A stretch of 64,000 bases of DNA. Source: an uncultured Ilumatobacter sp. Its GTDB lineage: Bacteria > Actinomycetota > Acidimicrobiia > Acidimicrobiales > Ilumatobacteraceae. The stretch lies in the NCBI GenBank assembly GCA_905182555.1, contig CAJJBX010000009.1:62001-126000 (forward strand), read 5' to 3'. Shown in pieces: positions 34,857-43,771 of this stretch. The notes under the pieces were generated by a model that saw nothing but the letters and a program-made list of their open reading frames with translations, did not search any database and had not been told where the DNA came from. Every line of letters begins with the position of its first letter. Positions within the stretch are counted from its first letter, which is position 1. A program made the position numbers and the translations under genes.

Positions 34857-37199
34857 CTACTCCGTCTTCCAGTCGGGTCGCGGTGTCCAGACCTGGCCGG
34901 CGGGGTCGGTGCGTAGCTCGACGACGCGCAGATCGCCGGTGAACTCGAATGTGCCTTGGTAGTGCTCATAGGCAACGGGTGTGCCCCAACTCTTCCCGAT
35001 TGCGAAGCCTTCTTGCACCATCGAGTAACCCATTGGCGTGATTCGCATGCGTTCGTTCGTTGCGACAATTGCGCCATTGACCGACATCACTGCACGCCCC
35101 CAACCCTGCTCGATCGGTTGGTAGTCGACACGAACCTCGATCGGCTGGCCGGTCGGCAGCGGATCGGCGCTGACGAGTTCAGACATCTCTATCTTCAAGA
35201 CGTTGTGGACGTAGTGAGCGCGACCGTTCTGGACGAAGAGCGACCAGCCGGCGAGCTCGCCGCCCTGGCAGACGAGCACACCCGCATCACCATCACCATC
35301 ACCATCACCATCACCATCAACATCGGACAGCGTGAGGTGCGCCGCGAGTGAGTGTGGGCAGTTGAGGATGAGGGGGAGTGACGGGTTCGGGATTGGCGTG
35401 CTGCCCGGGAAGTAGCGATACACGTCTCGGTCCTCCGACGCGGTTGGTCGCAGAGGGTCGATGAACCTCTCGCGGCCGCGGTCGTCGAGTGGCAAGACGT
35501 TGTGCGCACGCGCTTCGTCCCACCAAAGTGCGACCAGCTCCGCAAGCTTTTCCGGATGCTCGCCGGCGAGGTCGTGCGCCTGGCTGTAATCGATGTCTTG
35601 GTGATAGAGCTCCCACGGGTCATCGGCCCAGTCGGTCCCGGGCCGGTGCCAGGTGACTGCAGTCCAGCCGTCGTGCCAGATGGCGCGGCTGCCCAACATT
35701 TCGTAGTACTGCGTCGTCTTGACATTCGGTGTGTCGCCGTTGCTGATCGTGGGGGCGAAGCTGTGCCCTTCGAGCGGTTGTTGATCGACACCGTTGACGC
35801 GCGTCGGGATCGGCAGCCCGGCCATGTCGAGCAACGTCGGGTAGAGGTCGGTGATGTGGTGGTACTGCGTGCGAATCGCGCCTTGGGAGGAGGAAGCGTC
35901 TCTCGTCACATGCGACGCGGGTTCATCGCCGCGGTGCGTGTCGCGCTTCCATCGTTGGAACGGTGCGTTGCCCGCCTGGCTCCAGCCAATCGGGTAGTGC
36001 GGGTCGGTATGGCGGCTGCCCATATGTGAGATGTCGTCGAGCATCTCGTCGACCTCCATGAACATCATGTTGCGGAACCGCTCGGTGTTGGTGGTGCCGT
36101 GCTTGCCACCTTCGGCCGATGCTCCGTTGTCTGACAGGAAGATCACGGCGGTGTCGTCAGCGATCCCCATTTCGTCCAGCGCATCCATCAGCCGACCGAT
36201 CTGCGCATCTGTGTGATCAACGAAGCCGCAGAACGTCTCTTGTAAGCGGGCGTAGAGGCGCTGCGCGTCGCCATCGAGGGAGTCCCATGCCGGTACTGCG
36301 TTGCTACGCGGCGGAAGGTCGGTCCCCTCGGGGATGATGCCCATCTCCAGCTGGCGCTCGTACGTGGCCCGTCGATGGACATCCCACCCATCGTCGAAGC
36401 GGCCCGCGTAGTGGTCGATGAATTCGGGCGGGGCGTGGAAGGGGCAGTGCGGAGCGCCGAAAGGGAGATAGAGGAAGAACGGACGACCAGACGACACCTG
36501 TTGCTGGTCTCGCAACATCCGGATTGACGCGTCGACGATGTCTTCGCTGACGTGGTAATCGTTCGTCGATCCGTCGGGGTTTTTCCTGCCGACTGTCGGA
36601 GTCTCGACGCGATGGTTGTCGACGGTGAGCATTGGATGCCACTGGTCGACCTCGCCGGGCAGGAAGCCATGGAAGCGTTCGAAACCGAGCCCGATTGGCC
36701 AACGGTCGAAGGGGCCGGCGGCGGTCTGCTCCGACGTCGGCGTCAGGTGCCACTTGCCGGCGCAGTAGGTGGAGTAGCCGGTCTGTTTCAGCACTTCGGC
36801 GATCGACGCAGCGCTCTTCGGCAGGAACGCGTTGGCGCCGGGGAAACCGCTTGCCATTTCGGCAATGGTGGCGAAGCCGACCGAATGGTGGTTGCGGCCC
36901 GTGAGGAGCGCAGCGCGGCTCGGTGAGCACAACGCAGTCGTGTGAAAGTTGGTGTATCGCAACCCCTTGTCAGCAAGTGCCGAGAGGTGTGGGGCTTCAA
37001 TCGGGCCGCCGAAGCACGACAGCTGTCCGAAACCGAGGTCGTCCACCATGATGACGATGATGTTCGGTGCGCTTGCCGGGGGCCGGAGCGGCGGCGGCCA
37101 ATCTGGAGTCGACTCGACATACGTGTCCTTGACGACGCCGCGGAACGGAGCCGGCTCGGGTGGGAGTTGGTCCATTGGTGGATTCGAGCTGTCGTCCAT
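34857..37199 (-). CDS. sulfatase (arylsulfatase type I)
   Basis: A 780-residue sulfatase of the alkaline-phosphatase fold that hydrolyses sulfate esters. The metal site begins IVIMVDDLGFGQLS. The formylglycine motif is CSPSRAALLTGR (Cys-x-Pro-x-Arg, activated by a sulfatase-modifying enzyme not found here). The second metal region is FLSDNGASAEGG. Its length and the C-terminal jelly-roll-like domain match the long arylsulfatase A/atsA type of actinobacteria. No signal peptide is evident, so it may be cytoplasmic. In the linker to the C-terminal domain, six Asp-Gly pairs are encoded by a GGTGAT repeat. Confidence 0.9.
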   Translation of the reverse strand: MDDSSNPPMDQLPPEPAPFRGVVKDTYVESTPDWPPPLRPPASAPNIIVIMVDDLGFGQLSCFGGPIEAPHLSALADKGLRYTNFHTTALCSPSRAALLTGRNHHSVGFATIAEMASGFPGANAFLPKSAASIAEVLKQTGYSTYCAGKWHLTPTSEQTAAGPFDRWPIGLGFERFHGFLPGEVDQWHPMLTVDNHRVETPTVGRKNPDGSTNDYHVSEDIVDASIRMLRDQQQVSSGRPFFLYLPFGAPHCPFHAPPEFIDHYAGRFDDGWDVHRRATYERQLEMGIIPEGTDLPPRSNAVPAWDSLDGDAQRLYARLQETFCGFVDHTDAQIGRLMDALDEMGIADDTAVIFLSDNGASAEGGKHGTTNTERFRNMMFMEVDEMLDDISHMGSRHTDPHYPIGWSQAGNAPFQRWKRDTHRGDEPASHVTRDASSSQGAIRTQYHHITDLYPTLLDMAGLPIPTRVNGVDQQPLEGHSFAPTISNGDTPNVKTTQYYEMLGSRAIWHDGWTAVTWHRPGTDWADDPWELYHQDIDYSQAHDLAGEHPEKLAELVALWWDEARAHNVLPLDDRGRERFIDPLRPTASEDRDVYRYFPGSTPIPNPSLPLILNCPHSLAAHLTLSDVDGDGDGDGDGDAGVLVCQGGELAGWSLFVQNGRAHYVHNVLKIEMSELVSADPLPTGQPIEVRVDYQPIEQGWGRAVMSVNGAIVATNERMRITPMGYSMVQEGFAIGKSWGTPVAYEHYQGTFEFTGDLRVVELRTDPAGQVWTPRPDWKTE
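35286..35320. repeat. in-frame (GGTGAT)n repeat inside the sulfatase gene
   Basis: The plus strand reads ATCACC repeated five times plus near copies. On the coding strand it gives a run of Asp-Gly dipeptides between LTLSDV and AGVLVC. Six-base units preserve the frame when they slip, so allele length can vary without killing the gene. Confidence 0.9.
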
Positions 37200-37289
37200 T
37201 GACGACAGCGTGCCAGACCTGCGGCCTCTGACCGAACGTGTACTACCTTGACCGAGACGCGAGGTCGCGGTGAAACGACTGGGGAGCCG

Positions 37290-38108
37290 ATGGCAACGAA
37301 AACGAGCATCAGTGCACCACCGTCATGGATGGTGGCACTCGAGTGCCGCGCATTCAGCGAGCGTGTCGCGATGAGCGCAGCGCTCCCGCTGCTGCGGCGG
37401 ATGCCAAAGGGCGACGGCCACCACGTGATCGTGCTTCCCGGGTTCACTGCTGGCGACGGATCCACCAGACCACTCCGCCACCTACTCCGCGACCTCGGCT
37501 ACCGCTCTCACGGCTGGCGTCTTGGGAGCAACCTTGGGCCGACGCCCGAGATCCTCGAAGGCCTCGGTGCGCTGCTTGAACGCGTGTATGCGCAGGCGGA
37601 AGCGCCGGTGTCGATCGTTGGTTGGAGCCTCGGGGGCATCTTTGCTCGCGAGCTGGCGCGCGCCGCTCCCGAGCAGGTCCGTCAAGTGGTCACTCTTGGT
37701 AGCCCGATCCAGATGGTTGCTGAAGACGGCTCGTCGGCGCAGATGATCTGGAAGCGTCTCCAGCGGTTGCATTCCCCGGATTTCGCTACGTCTCGCAATG
37801 TGCGCGCTGGCTACCTCCCGCATCTCGAGGTGCCGTCGACCTCGATCTACTCGAAGACCGATGGCGTGGTGCACTGGCAAACGGCACTCACGCGCCGCAC
37901 CGAACGCGCCGAGAACATTCGTGTCTACGGAAGCCACTGCGGCCTGGGATTCAACAACTCCGCACTGTTCGCCGTTGCGGATCGACTTGCTCAGGCCGAG
38001 GGCGAGTGGAGCCATTTTCGGGCGCCGCTCTGGATGCGCGGTGCCTACCCGTGCTCCGATGATCTCGACGTCGATCGTCTCCCCGGCGACGGCCTCTCGG
38101 TCGCTTAA
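37290..38108 (+). CDS. alpha/beta hydrolase
   Basis: About 272 residues. The early loop VIVLPGFTAGDGSTRPLR forms the oxyanion hole region; nucleophile elbow is GWSLGG (Ser), and the catalytic His probably lies in YGSHCGLG. The acid residue may be in SIYSKTDGVVHW. The fold resembles lipase/PGAP1-like esterases (APEQVRQVVTLGSPIQM). ATG 37290 (MATKTS) is preferred; it is divergent from the sulfatase. Substrate unknown. Confidence 0.83.
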   Translation: MATKTSISAPPSWMVALECRAFSERVAMSAALPLLRRMPKGDGHHVIVLPGFTAGDGSTRPLRHLLRDLGYRSHGWRLGSNLGPTPEILEGLGALLERVYAQAEAPVSIVGWSLGGIFARELARAAPEQVRQVVTLGSPIQMVAEDGSSAQMIWKRLQRLHSPDFATSRNVRAGYLPHLEVPSTSIYSKTDGVVHWQTALTRRTERAENIRVYGSHCGLGFNNSALFAVADRLAQAEGEWSHFRAPLWMRGAYPCSDDLDVDRLPGDGLSVA

Positions 38109-38415
38109 TCGCAATCGCCTGGCAAGATGCGCTCCGGATCGCGCAGGCCGGCGGCAATGTTGCGAACAGCGCCACGAACCAGATGTTTGACGATGCGCGC
38201 TCGTTTTACACCGATGATTAAGTCGCAGGAATCGTCGCAGTGATGTCGATGTTCGGCTGCCTCAACCGGTGAGCAACGCCCTTGCTGCCACGCTTGAACC
38301 CATCCCCATCCCCATCCCCATCCCCATCGCCATCGCCTTTGGAGAAAAGGTCCTTGCTGATTGCGGCTGGACCCCTGGAAGCCACGCGTAGCTGACCACG
38401 CGCGAAGCTGTCTGT
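38109..38415. other. gap with a CCCCAT repeat, no gene supported
   Basis: About 300 bases between the hydrolase and the amidohydrolase. It contains the hexanucleotide repeat at 38299-38336. A minus-strand frame reads GDGDGDGDGDGFKRGSKG through the repeat to a stop at 38218, but has no supported start or family, and I do not call it. Confidence 0.5.
38299..38336. repeat. (CCCCAT)n tandem repeat, about 5 to 6 copies
   Basis: CCCATCCCCATCCCCATC continues for four perfect units and ends in two variants (CGCCAT). It is intergenic, upstream of the amidohydrolase. Confidence 0.9.
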
Positions 38416-40263
38416 ATGGGAATCACGGTGTTTACGGCGGCGTTGGTCGTCACGGTTGATGATGAAATGTCGACGGCGCAGGCGGTGGCTGTCGATGACG
38501 GTCTGATTGTTGCTGTTGGATCGCTCGACGAAGTGATCGCCGCACTCGGCAATCGCGTGCACACTGTCGACACCAAGTTTGCCGACAGCGTCATGCTGCC
38601 GGGACTGATCGATCAGCACCTGCACCCGATCCTCGGTGCCACGACGCTGGCAACCGAAGTCATTGCAACCGAAGACTGGGTGTTGCCCGACCGCAGCTAT
38701 CCAGCGGCGCATTCGAACGCGGAATACCTCCTGAAGTTGTCTGAGGCCGACGAGCGGATGCGTGTTGACGGGCTCGCTGACGACGAGTGGCTGTTCTCGT
38801 GGGGCTACCACCAGCTGTGGCACGGAGAGCTCAACCGCCACGTCCTCGACTTGGTCAGCGCCACCCGTCCGATCGGCGTCTGGCAACGCTCGTGTCACGA
38901 GTTCTACCTCAACACTGCGGGCCTCCAGGCGCTCGGCGTCCTCGATGAGGGGTGGGGTGAGGGCGTCGACCCGGAAATCTTGGCAACCGCCGAAATCGAG
39001 TCCGGTCACTTCTGGGAACGCGGTTTCTTCAACCTGCTGTTCCGCCTTGTGGCCCCGATGCTGTTCAGCCCCGAACGCCTCGAACGCGGGCTTCGTCAGA
39101 TGGTCAGGTACCTCCATCAGAACGGCGTCACGGCGTTCAACGAGCCCGGCGCGATTCTGGTGCCTGGTGCGTGGGAAATGTACGAGCAGATTCTCGGCGA
39201 TGACGAGACGCCCTTCTTCAGTTACTTCCTGACCGACGGACGTGGCCCGGCCGAGCAAGGCATGGCGCACGACGAGACGTTGGCCCGCGCTGAGAAACAG
39301 TTCCAAATGGCACCCGATGGTGTGCCTGGAACCGGCAAGATCGCCTTCTTCGCGAAGCAAGTGAAGCTCTTCGCCGACGGTGCGATCATCAGCCAACTGA
39401 TGCAGATGAAAGACCCCTACCTCGACCGTGAGGGCAACTCGAATCCGCATCACCATGGCGAATGGATCCTGACACCCGAGATGTTTGAGGAGCGCACCAA
39501 GCTGTACTGGGACGCAGGCTTCCAGATTCACATTCACGTCAACGGTGACCTCGGCTTAGAGGTCGTGCTCGACACGATTGAGCAACGGATGCGGGAGCAC
39601 CCGCGGATCGATCACCGGACCGTGATCGTGCACTTTGCGAACTCGACCGAAGCTCAGATCGATCGCATCGACAAGCTCGGCTGCATCGTGAGCTCAAACC
39701 CGTACTACCCGGTCGGTTTTGCTGACAAGTTCGGCGAGGTCGGCCTCGGCCCAGAGCGCGCCGATCTGATGGCCCGTAATCAGTCGGTGGTCGATCGTGG
39801 TATTCCGCTCTCCTTTCACTCCGATTTACCGATGGGCCGCAGCGATCCGATTGGGATGATGTCGTGCGCGGTCAATCGAATCACCCAATCAGGCCGAGTC
39901 GCCGGACCCGAGCAACGCATCTCGATTGAGGCCGCGTTGCGGGCCGTCACCATCGATGCCGCATACTCGTGGCGCAAGGAGCACGAACTCGGTTCGATCG
40001 AGGTTGGCAAGGTCGCCAACTTCACCATCGTCGACCAGAATCCGCTGACTGTTGCTCCGCTGGATCTTGATGGTATTGCGGTGGTCGGGACCGTCTTCCA
40101 AGGCCGATGGTTTCCGGTTGCGCCCGGCGTTGCGGGACGCGCCTCACTCGCTGCCGCCCGCGGTTCAGGCGCACCGGGCTCTTTTGCTGACGCCGGAGCG
40201 GCCGGTTGCATTTGCGATGTGGCCCGCGAGATCATGCGCGCCGTCGCAGCGAACGCGGCCTGA
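38416..40263 (+). CDS. amidohydrolase family protein (YtcJ/amidohydrolase 3 type)
   Basis: A 615-residue metal-dependent hydrolase of the amidohydrolase superfamily. The N-terminal beta-sandwich is followed by the first metal motif DQHLHP (HxH), a likely carboxylated-Lys/His region QVKLFADGAI, IHIHVNGDLGLEVVLDTIE and the catalytic Asp in LSFHSDLPMG. The C-terminal KEHELGSIEVGKVANFTIVD rejoins the sandwich. The order and length match the NfdA/YtcJ branch acting on N-substituted amides. The extension after about residue 570 is Ala/Gly rich and ends with a Cys-containing helix. Substrate unknown. Confidence 0.88.
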   Translation: MGITVFTAALVVTVDDEMSTAQAVAVDDGLIVAVGSLDEVIAALGNRVHTVDTKFADSVMLPGLIDQHLHPILGATTLATEVIATEDWVLPDRSYPAAHSNAEYLLKLSEADERMRVDGLADDEWLFSWGYHQLWHGELNRHVLDLVSATRPIGVWQRSCHEFYLNTAGLQALGVLDEGWGEGVDPEILATAEIESGHFWERGFFNLLFRLVAPMLFSPERLERGLRQMVRYLHQNGVTAFNEPGAILVPGAWEMYEQILGDDETPFFSYFLTDGRGPAEQGMAHDETLARAEKQFQMAPDGVPGTGKIAFFAKQVKLFADGAIISQLMQMKDPYLDREGNSNPHHHGEWILTPEMFEERTKLYWDAGFQIHIHVNGDLGLEVVLDTIEQRMREHPRIDHRTVIVHFANSTEAQIDRIDKLGCIVSSNPYYPVGFADKFGEVGLGPERADLMARNQSVVDRGIPLSFHSDLPMGRSDPIGMMSCAVNRITQSGRVAGPEQRISIEAALRAVTIDAAYSWRKEHELGSIEVGKVANFTIVDQNPLTVAPLDLDGIAVVGTVFQGRWFPVAPGVAGRASLAAARGSGAPGSFADAGAAGCICDVAREIMRAVAANAA

Positions 40264-40314
40264 CCAACTCGTGCGGTGCGCGTTCGAAACCACGTCGACG
40301 CTGCCCGGGCTTCG

Positions 40315-40551
40315 CTACGAGCCGGAGCGATCCCACACTCTGGGAGAGAGATCCGTGCCAGGGCGGTCGCCCGGCTCGAGGCCGTACTCGGCCATGATCG
40401 CGCTGTGATCGGGATCCGTCTCGCATTCACGGAAAACGACGCAGACGTCATTGCCAAGCCACTTCGAGGTGACGGCCAGGCCGTCGGCGGCCTCAGTCGG
40501 CGTGTTGAGCGCAGCATCAGATGCGCCATCAGGGTCGGTTCGCCCGGTCAT
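40315..40551 (-). CDS. small hypothetical protein with strong ribosome site
   Basis: A 78-residue frame starting at ATG 40551 with AGGAGG five bases upstream, the best Shine-Dalgarno in this part of the window. The sequence (TSKWLGNDVCVVFRECETDP, HSAIMAEYGLEPGDRPGTD) is soluble and acidic, and no family is recognised. It is divergent from the acyl-CoA dehydrogenase 68 bases away and may share its regulation. Confidence 0.6.
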   Translation of the reverse strand: MTGRTDPDGASDAALNTPTEAADGLAVTSKWLGNDVCVVFRECETDPDHSAIMAEYGLEPGDRPGTDLSPRVWDRSGS

Positions 40552-40619
40552 CTCGCCTCCTGGGTCTGTCGGCGACCGGCTCCGCTCGGATGTGTCGCAG
40601 AAGCGGCCAGTACGTTCCA

Positions 40620-41879
40620 ATGATGGACTTCGACATTCCCGCATCGACGCAGCAACTCCTCGGCGAGCTCGATCAATTCATTCTTGACGTGATCAAGCCG
40701 ATGGAGGACGAAGACGACAACATCCGATTCTTCGACCGCCGTCGCGAAGACAGCCGGACCGACTGGGATCGTGACGGCCTGCCAAATGCCGAGTGGGAAG
40801 GCCTGCTGCGCCGGATGCGGGTAGCAGCTGACGAAGCCGGTTTCTATCGGCAGCAGTTGCCGGAACGGTTCGGCGGCCAAGACCTGGGCAGCCTCGAGAT
40901 GGCAATCGTGCGTGAGCACTTGGCGCGTAAAGGGCTTGGCCTTCACAACGACCTGCAGAACGAGAGCTCGATCGTCGGCAACCTTGTCACCGTCTTGATG
41001 ATGGAGAAGTACGGATCGCCCGAACAGCAAGCCGAATGGATTCCGAAGATGCTTGCCGGTACGGCGCGCATCGGTTTCGGCCTGACCGAACCGCTCCACG
41101 GCTCCGACGCCACCTGGATGGAGACCACTGCGACACGTGACGGCGACGAGTGGGTCATCAGCGGTGAGAAGTATTGGAACACCGGCCTGCACCACGCCAC
41201 GCACGACTACATCTTCGCCCGCACATCTGGTGAGCCAGGCGACGGTCGCGGCATCACCTGCTTCATCGTGCCGACCGACTCACCCGGTTTCAAGATCGAA
41301 GAGTTCATGTGGACGTTCAACATGCCGACCGATCACGCCCATGTCCGTTTGACCGAAGTGCGGGTCAACGACAACACGATCCTCGGCGACGAAGGACTCG
41401 GCTTGATGACTGCCCAACTGTTCGTGCACGAGAACCGGATCCGCCAGGCAGCGTCGTCGCTCGGAGCCGGTCTGCACTGCATCGATACCGCTGTTGGGTA
41501 TGCCAACAACCGAACGACGTTCGGCAAGACGCTCTCGACCAATCAGGCAATCCAGTTCCCCCTCGCGGAGCTTGCGACCGAGGCCGAGATGCTGCGCGCA
41601 CTGATTTGGAAGACGGCCTGGCAGCTCGACACGGGTGTTGACCACATGGAAATCACCGACAAGGTCGCAATGTGCAACTACCGCGCCAACCGTTTTGCGT
41701 GCAACGCCGCCGACCAGGCCATGCAGACCTGTGGTGGGATGGGCTACAACCGGGCCATGCCCTTCGAGCACATCTACCGTCACCACCGTCGTTACCGAAT
41801 CACCGAGGGCTCAGACGAGATTCAGATCCGCAAGGTCGCCGGCAAGCTCTTTGGAATTACCGGCCGCGCCAAAGGCTGA
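40620..41879 (+). CDS. acyl-CoA dehydrogenase
   Basis: About 419 residues. The middle domain reads GFGLTEPLHGSDATWMETTA then ISGEKYWNTGLHHATHDYIF, and the C-terminal domain has QTCGGMGYNRAMPFEHIYRH and the end motif RITEGSDEIQIRKVAGKLFG. The Glu in the EGSDEIQ context matches the family. The N-terminus is longer than usual with an acidic start (MMDFDIPASTQQLLGELDQF). ATG 40620 or 40623 is possible. Third member of this family in the window; the substrate is unknown. Confidence 0.92.
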   Translation: MMDFDIPASTQQLLGELDQFILDVIKPMEDEDDNIRFFDRRREDSRTDWDRDGLPNAEWEGLLRRMRVAADEAGFYRQQLPERFGGQDLGSLEMAIVREHLARKGLGLHNDLQNESSIVGNLVTVLMMEKYGSPEQQAEWIPKMLAGTARIGFGLTEPLHGSDATWMETTATRDGDEWVISGEKYWNTGLHHATHDYIFARTSGEPGDGRGITCFIVPTDSPGFKIEEFMWTFNMPTDHAHVRLTEVRVNDNTILGDEGLGLMTAQLFVHENRIRQAASSLGAGLHCIDTAVGYANNRTTFGKTLSTNQAIQFPLAELATEAEMLRALIWKTAWQLDTGVDHMEITDKVAMCNYRANRFACNAADQAMQTCGGMGYNRAMPFEHIYRHHRRYRITEGSDEIQIRKVAGKLFGITGRAKG

Positions 41880-41902
41880 GCGATGAAGTGGGTTGATTTT
41901 GG

Positions 41903-42505
41903 TTAGAGGGCGACGTCAGCAACGGTGACGGAGAGCACCTGGCCCTGGGCTGCATGACTCACGGCGGTGGCGATGTTGCAGAAGAACACGTAGTTGCCCG
42001 GCTCGAGATCAAACTTGATGGTCTCGGCACCGCCGCCCTGCATGTTGCTGGTGCGACCAAGGAAGTCGGTACCGAGCGTTGCTTCATCGATGGAGCCGTC
42101 AGCGAGCTGTGGAAGTGTCTCGTAGCTCTCGCCGCGAGCAATCGCGAAGTGATGCCCAAAGTCGCCGTCGTTGGTGACGTTGAATGTGATGACGCCAGGA
42201 ATCAACTCGATTGGTGACTCGACGGCCCACTCGACGAGCGACACCCCGACGACCTCCGCGACCTGTTCAGCAGGGATGATCGCCTCGGTCACCACAGGTG
42301 CTTCGACCGCGGGCACACCGGGGTCGGAAATGGGGACCAGAATCTCGGGCTCGCCAGGGTCAGATTCAGGCTGCTGGGGGGTTTCGCCCTCGGCCTCAAC
42401 TGCATCAGCCGAGGTCGGAGAATCGTTGCCCCCGCCGCAGGCGGAAAGGGCAAGTATGGAAACGATGGAAACCGTGGCGATGAGGGCGGAGCGACGCATT
42501 TGCAC
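41903..42505 (-). CDS. lipoprotein with plastocyanin/cupredoxin-like domain
   Basis: The signal peptide and lipobox are clear (VSIVSILALSACGGG), followed by a Glu/Pro-rich linker. The C-terminal 110 residues look like a cupredoxin: strand ITFNVTNDGDFGHHFAIARG with a His, then the ligand loop YVFFCNIATAVSHAAQGQ containing Cys and His in the usual C-x(n)-H order. The fourth ligand (usually Met) is not obvious. A blue-copper electron carrier at the outer face of the membrane is plausible. 200 residues, single gene. Confidence 0.75.
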   Translation of the reverse strand: MQMRRSALIATVSIVSILALSACGGGNDSPTSADAVEAEGETPQQPESDPGEPEILVPISDPGVPAVEAPVVTEAIIPAEQVAEVVGVSLVEWAVESPIELIPGVITFNVTNDGDFGHHFAIARGESYETLPQLADGSIDEATLGTDFLGRTSNMQGGGAETIKFDLEPGNYVFFCNIATAVSHAAQGQVLSVTVADVAL

Positions 42506-42535
42506 ACTCTGACATGTCGGCGGTTCCGAAGGGGG

Positions 42536-43156
42536 TCACCGGTTGAGGGGACTCGGTGCTGGCACGCTCCAATCGAGGGGCATCCGTTCGAAGTCGAAGA
42601 ATGGAGCTTCGTCCTGCTCGGCAATCGCATCTTCGATCTGGTCGTAGAAGCCCCGGCCGGTTTCTTCGGCGAAGGTGATTGCCACGTCGTTGCCGTCGTT
42701 GCCGAGTTGTGGACGCTCGACGTACTCGGGGAAGGTCGCTTCTGCGGCATCGCCCTCGGCGTAGCCGCGAGCGAACATTTGCTTCAGCACGCCGAAGCCG
42801 TCGTTGCGTACCAGTGTCTCGCCGCGTGGCGTCCCACCCATTTGCTTCATGTGTGCTTGGAACGACTCAAGGTCACCCGTGTCGTATGCGACGTGCTGGC
42901 AGGAGTGGTCGCCGTGGCGGTCAACAAATTTGGTCACCTGCGACTTCTTTGCCCGGTTGATTCCTTCGATGAGCGCAATGCCGAACTCGCCGTAGTCGAT
43001 GCACCAGATCTTCATGCTGCTGTCGAGATCGTCGGGCCGGACGTCGTCGATTCGGTTAATGAGCGTGCCGCCTTCGACTTCGATGTGGAACCACGCCCAC
43101 TTCTCGATGGTGCCGCGTTCGCAGGCGTAGGTGATGTGGTCGACTTTCTTCAACAT
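42536..43156 (-). CDS. VOC family protein like one half of 4-hydroxyphenylpyruvate dioxygenase
   Basis: This 206-residue metalloenzyme has the iron ligand pattern of HPPD-type dioxygenases spread over two VOC modules: His in KKVDHITYAC, His in DHSCQHVAYDTGD and Glu in ATFPEYVERPQL. True HPPD is about 350-400 residues, so this is a shortened relative, probably dimeric. Start ATG 43156 (MLKKVDHITYA) is exactly at the first strand. It is divergent from an Lrp/AsnC regulator, an arrangement also known for hpd genes in actinobacteria. Substrate is unproven; an aromatic 2-oxo acid would fit. Confidence 0.75.
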   Translation of the reverse strand: MLKKVDHITYACERGTIEKWAWFHIEVEGGTLINRIDDVRPDDLDSSMKIWCIDYGEFGIALIEGINRAKKSQVTKFVDRHGDHSCQHVAYDTGDLESFQAHMKQMGGTPRGETLVRNDGFGVLKQMFARGYAEGDAAEATFPEYVERPQLGNDGNDVAITFAEETGRGFYDQIEDAIAEQDEAPFFDFERMPLDWSVPAPSPLNR

Positions 43157-43171
43157 GTGGAACAGTTGAAC

Positions 43172-43200
43172 TAGTTGTACATAAAATGTCAACACAACTA
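43172..43200. promoter_or_regulatory. inverted repeat, candidate Lrp/AsnC operator
   Basis: TAGTTGT at 43172-43178 and ACAACTA at 43194-43200 are perfect 7-bp arms 15 bases apart in an AT-rich stretch between the divergent VOC and Lrp/AsnC genes. The location is suited to control of the VOC gene and autoregulation. Confidence 0.45.
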
Positions 43201-43278
43201 AACATCCTGGCTGCAAAAAGCGGAATTGAGGTACAATATGTTCATGTTGATCAGAAGACTGTTCGATCGAATGAACAG

Positions 43279-43743
43279 ATGAATCGAGCACTCGACGAGG
43301 TCGACCTTCGCCTGATCGCGGCATTGCGGCGCGAGCCGCGCCGGTCGATGGCTGACTTGGCACGCGTGCTGGGGCTGGCCCGAGGGACGGTGTACTCGCG
43401 GCTCGATCGGCTCGAGTCCGACGGAGTCATCTCCGGATACGGACCCGAGGTCGACCCAAGCAAAGCGGGCCTCGGTGTTGTCGCGTTTTGCACGCTCGAG
43501 ATCGCCCAGGGTTCACACGACGACACGGTGCGAGCGTTGACCGCGATTACGCAGATTCTCGAGATTCACACCGTGACTGGAATCGGCGACCTCCACCTTC
43601 GCATCGTGGCCCGATCCAACGATCACCTCCACGACGTGATGCAGCAGATTGCGGCGGTGTCAACGGTGCAGCGAAGCCAAACGCAACTGGCGTTGTCGAC
43701 GGTCTTGAGTCGGACGATCGCTGACGTTCTCGCAGGAAACTGA
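43279..43743 (+). CDS. Lrp/AsnC family transcriptional regulator
   Basis: A 154-residue regulator with an N-terminal winged helix-turn-helix (DEVDLRLIAALRREPRRSMA, LARVLGLARGTVYSRLDRLE) and a C-terminal RAM/AsnC effector domain (VVAFCTLEIAQGSHDD, TGIGDLHLRIVARSNDHLHD). Such proteins bind amino acids or related acids and form octamers. ATG 43279 (MNRALDEVD) is chosen because the longer frame upstream is not family-like. It is divergent from the HPPD-like gene, its likely target. Confidence 0.88.
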   Translation: MNRALDEVDLRLIAALRREPRRSMADLARVLGLARGTVYSRLDRLESDGVISGYGPEVDPSKAGLGVVAFCTLEIAQGSHDDTVRALTAITQILEIHTVTGIGDLHLRIVARSNDHLHDVMQQIAAVSTVQRSQTQLALSTVLSRTIADVLAGN

Positions 43744-43771
43744 GCGACGCATCGGCGTGTGGTCAGAGTGC

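Noticed and set aside
35286-35320. Asp-Gly run as an EF-hand or RTX calcium motif
   Set aside because: It lacks the GGxGxDxUx or EF-hand spacing and is explained by hexamer slippage.
38218-39537. 439-codon minus-strand ORF opposite the amidohydrolase
   Set aside because: It is the antisense shadow of a well conserved amidohydrolase and ends in the CCCCAT repeat; no family similarity.
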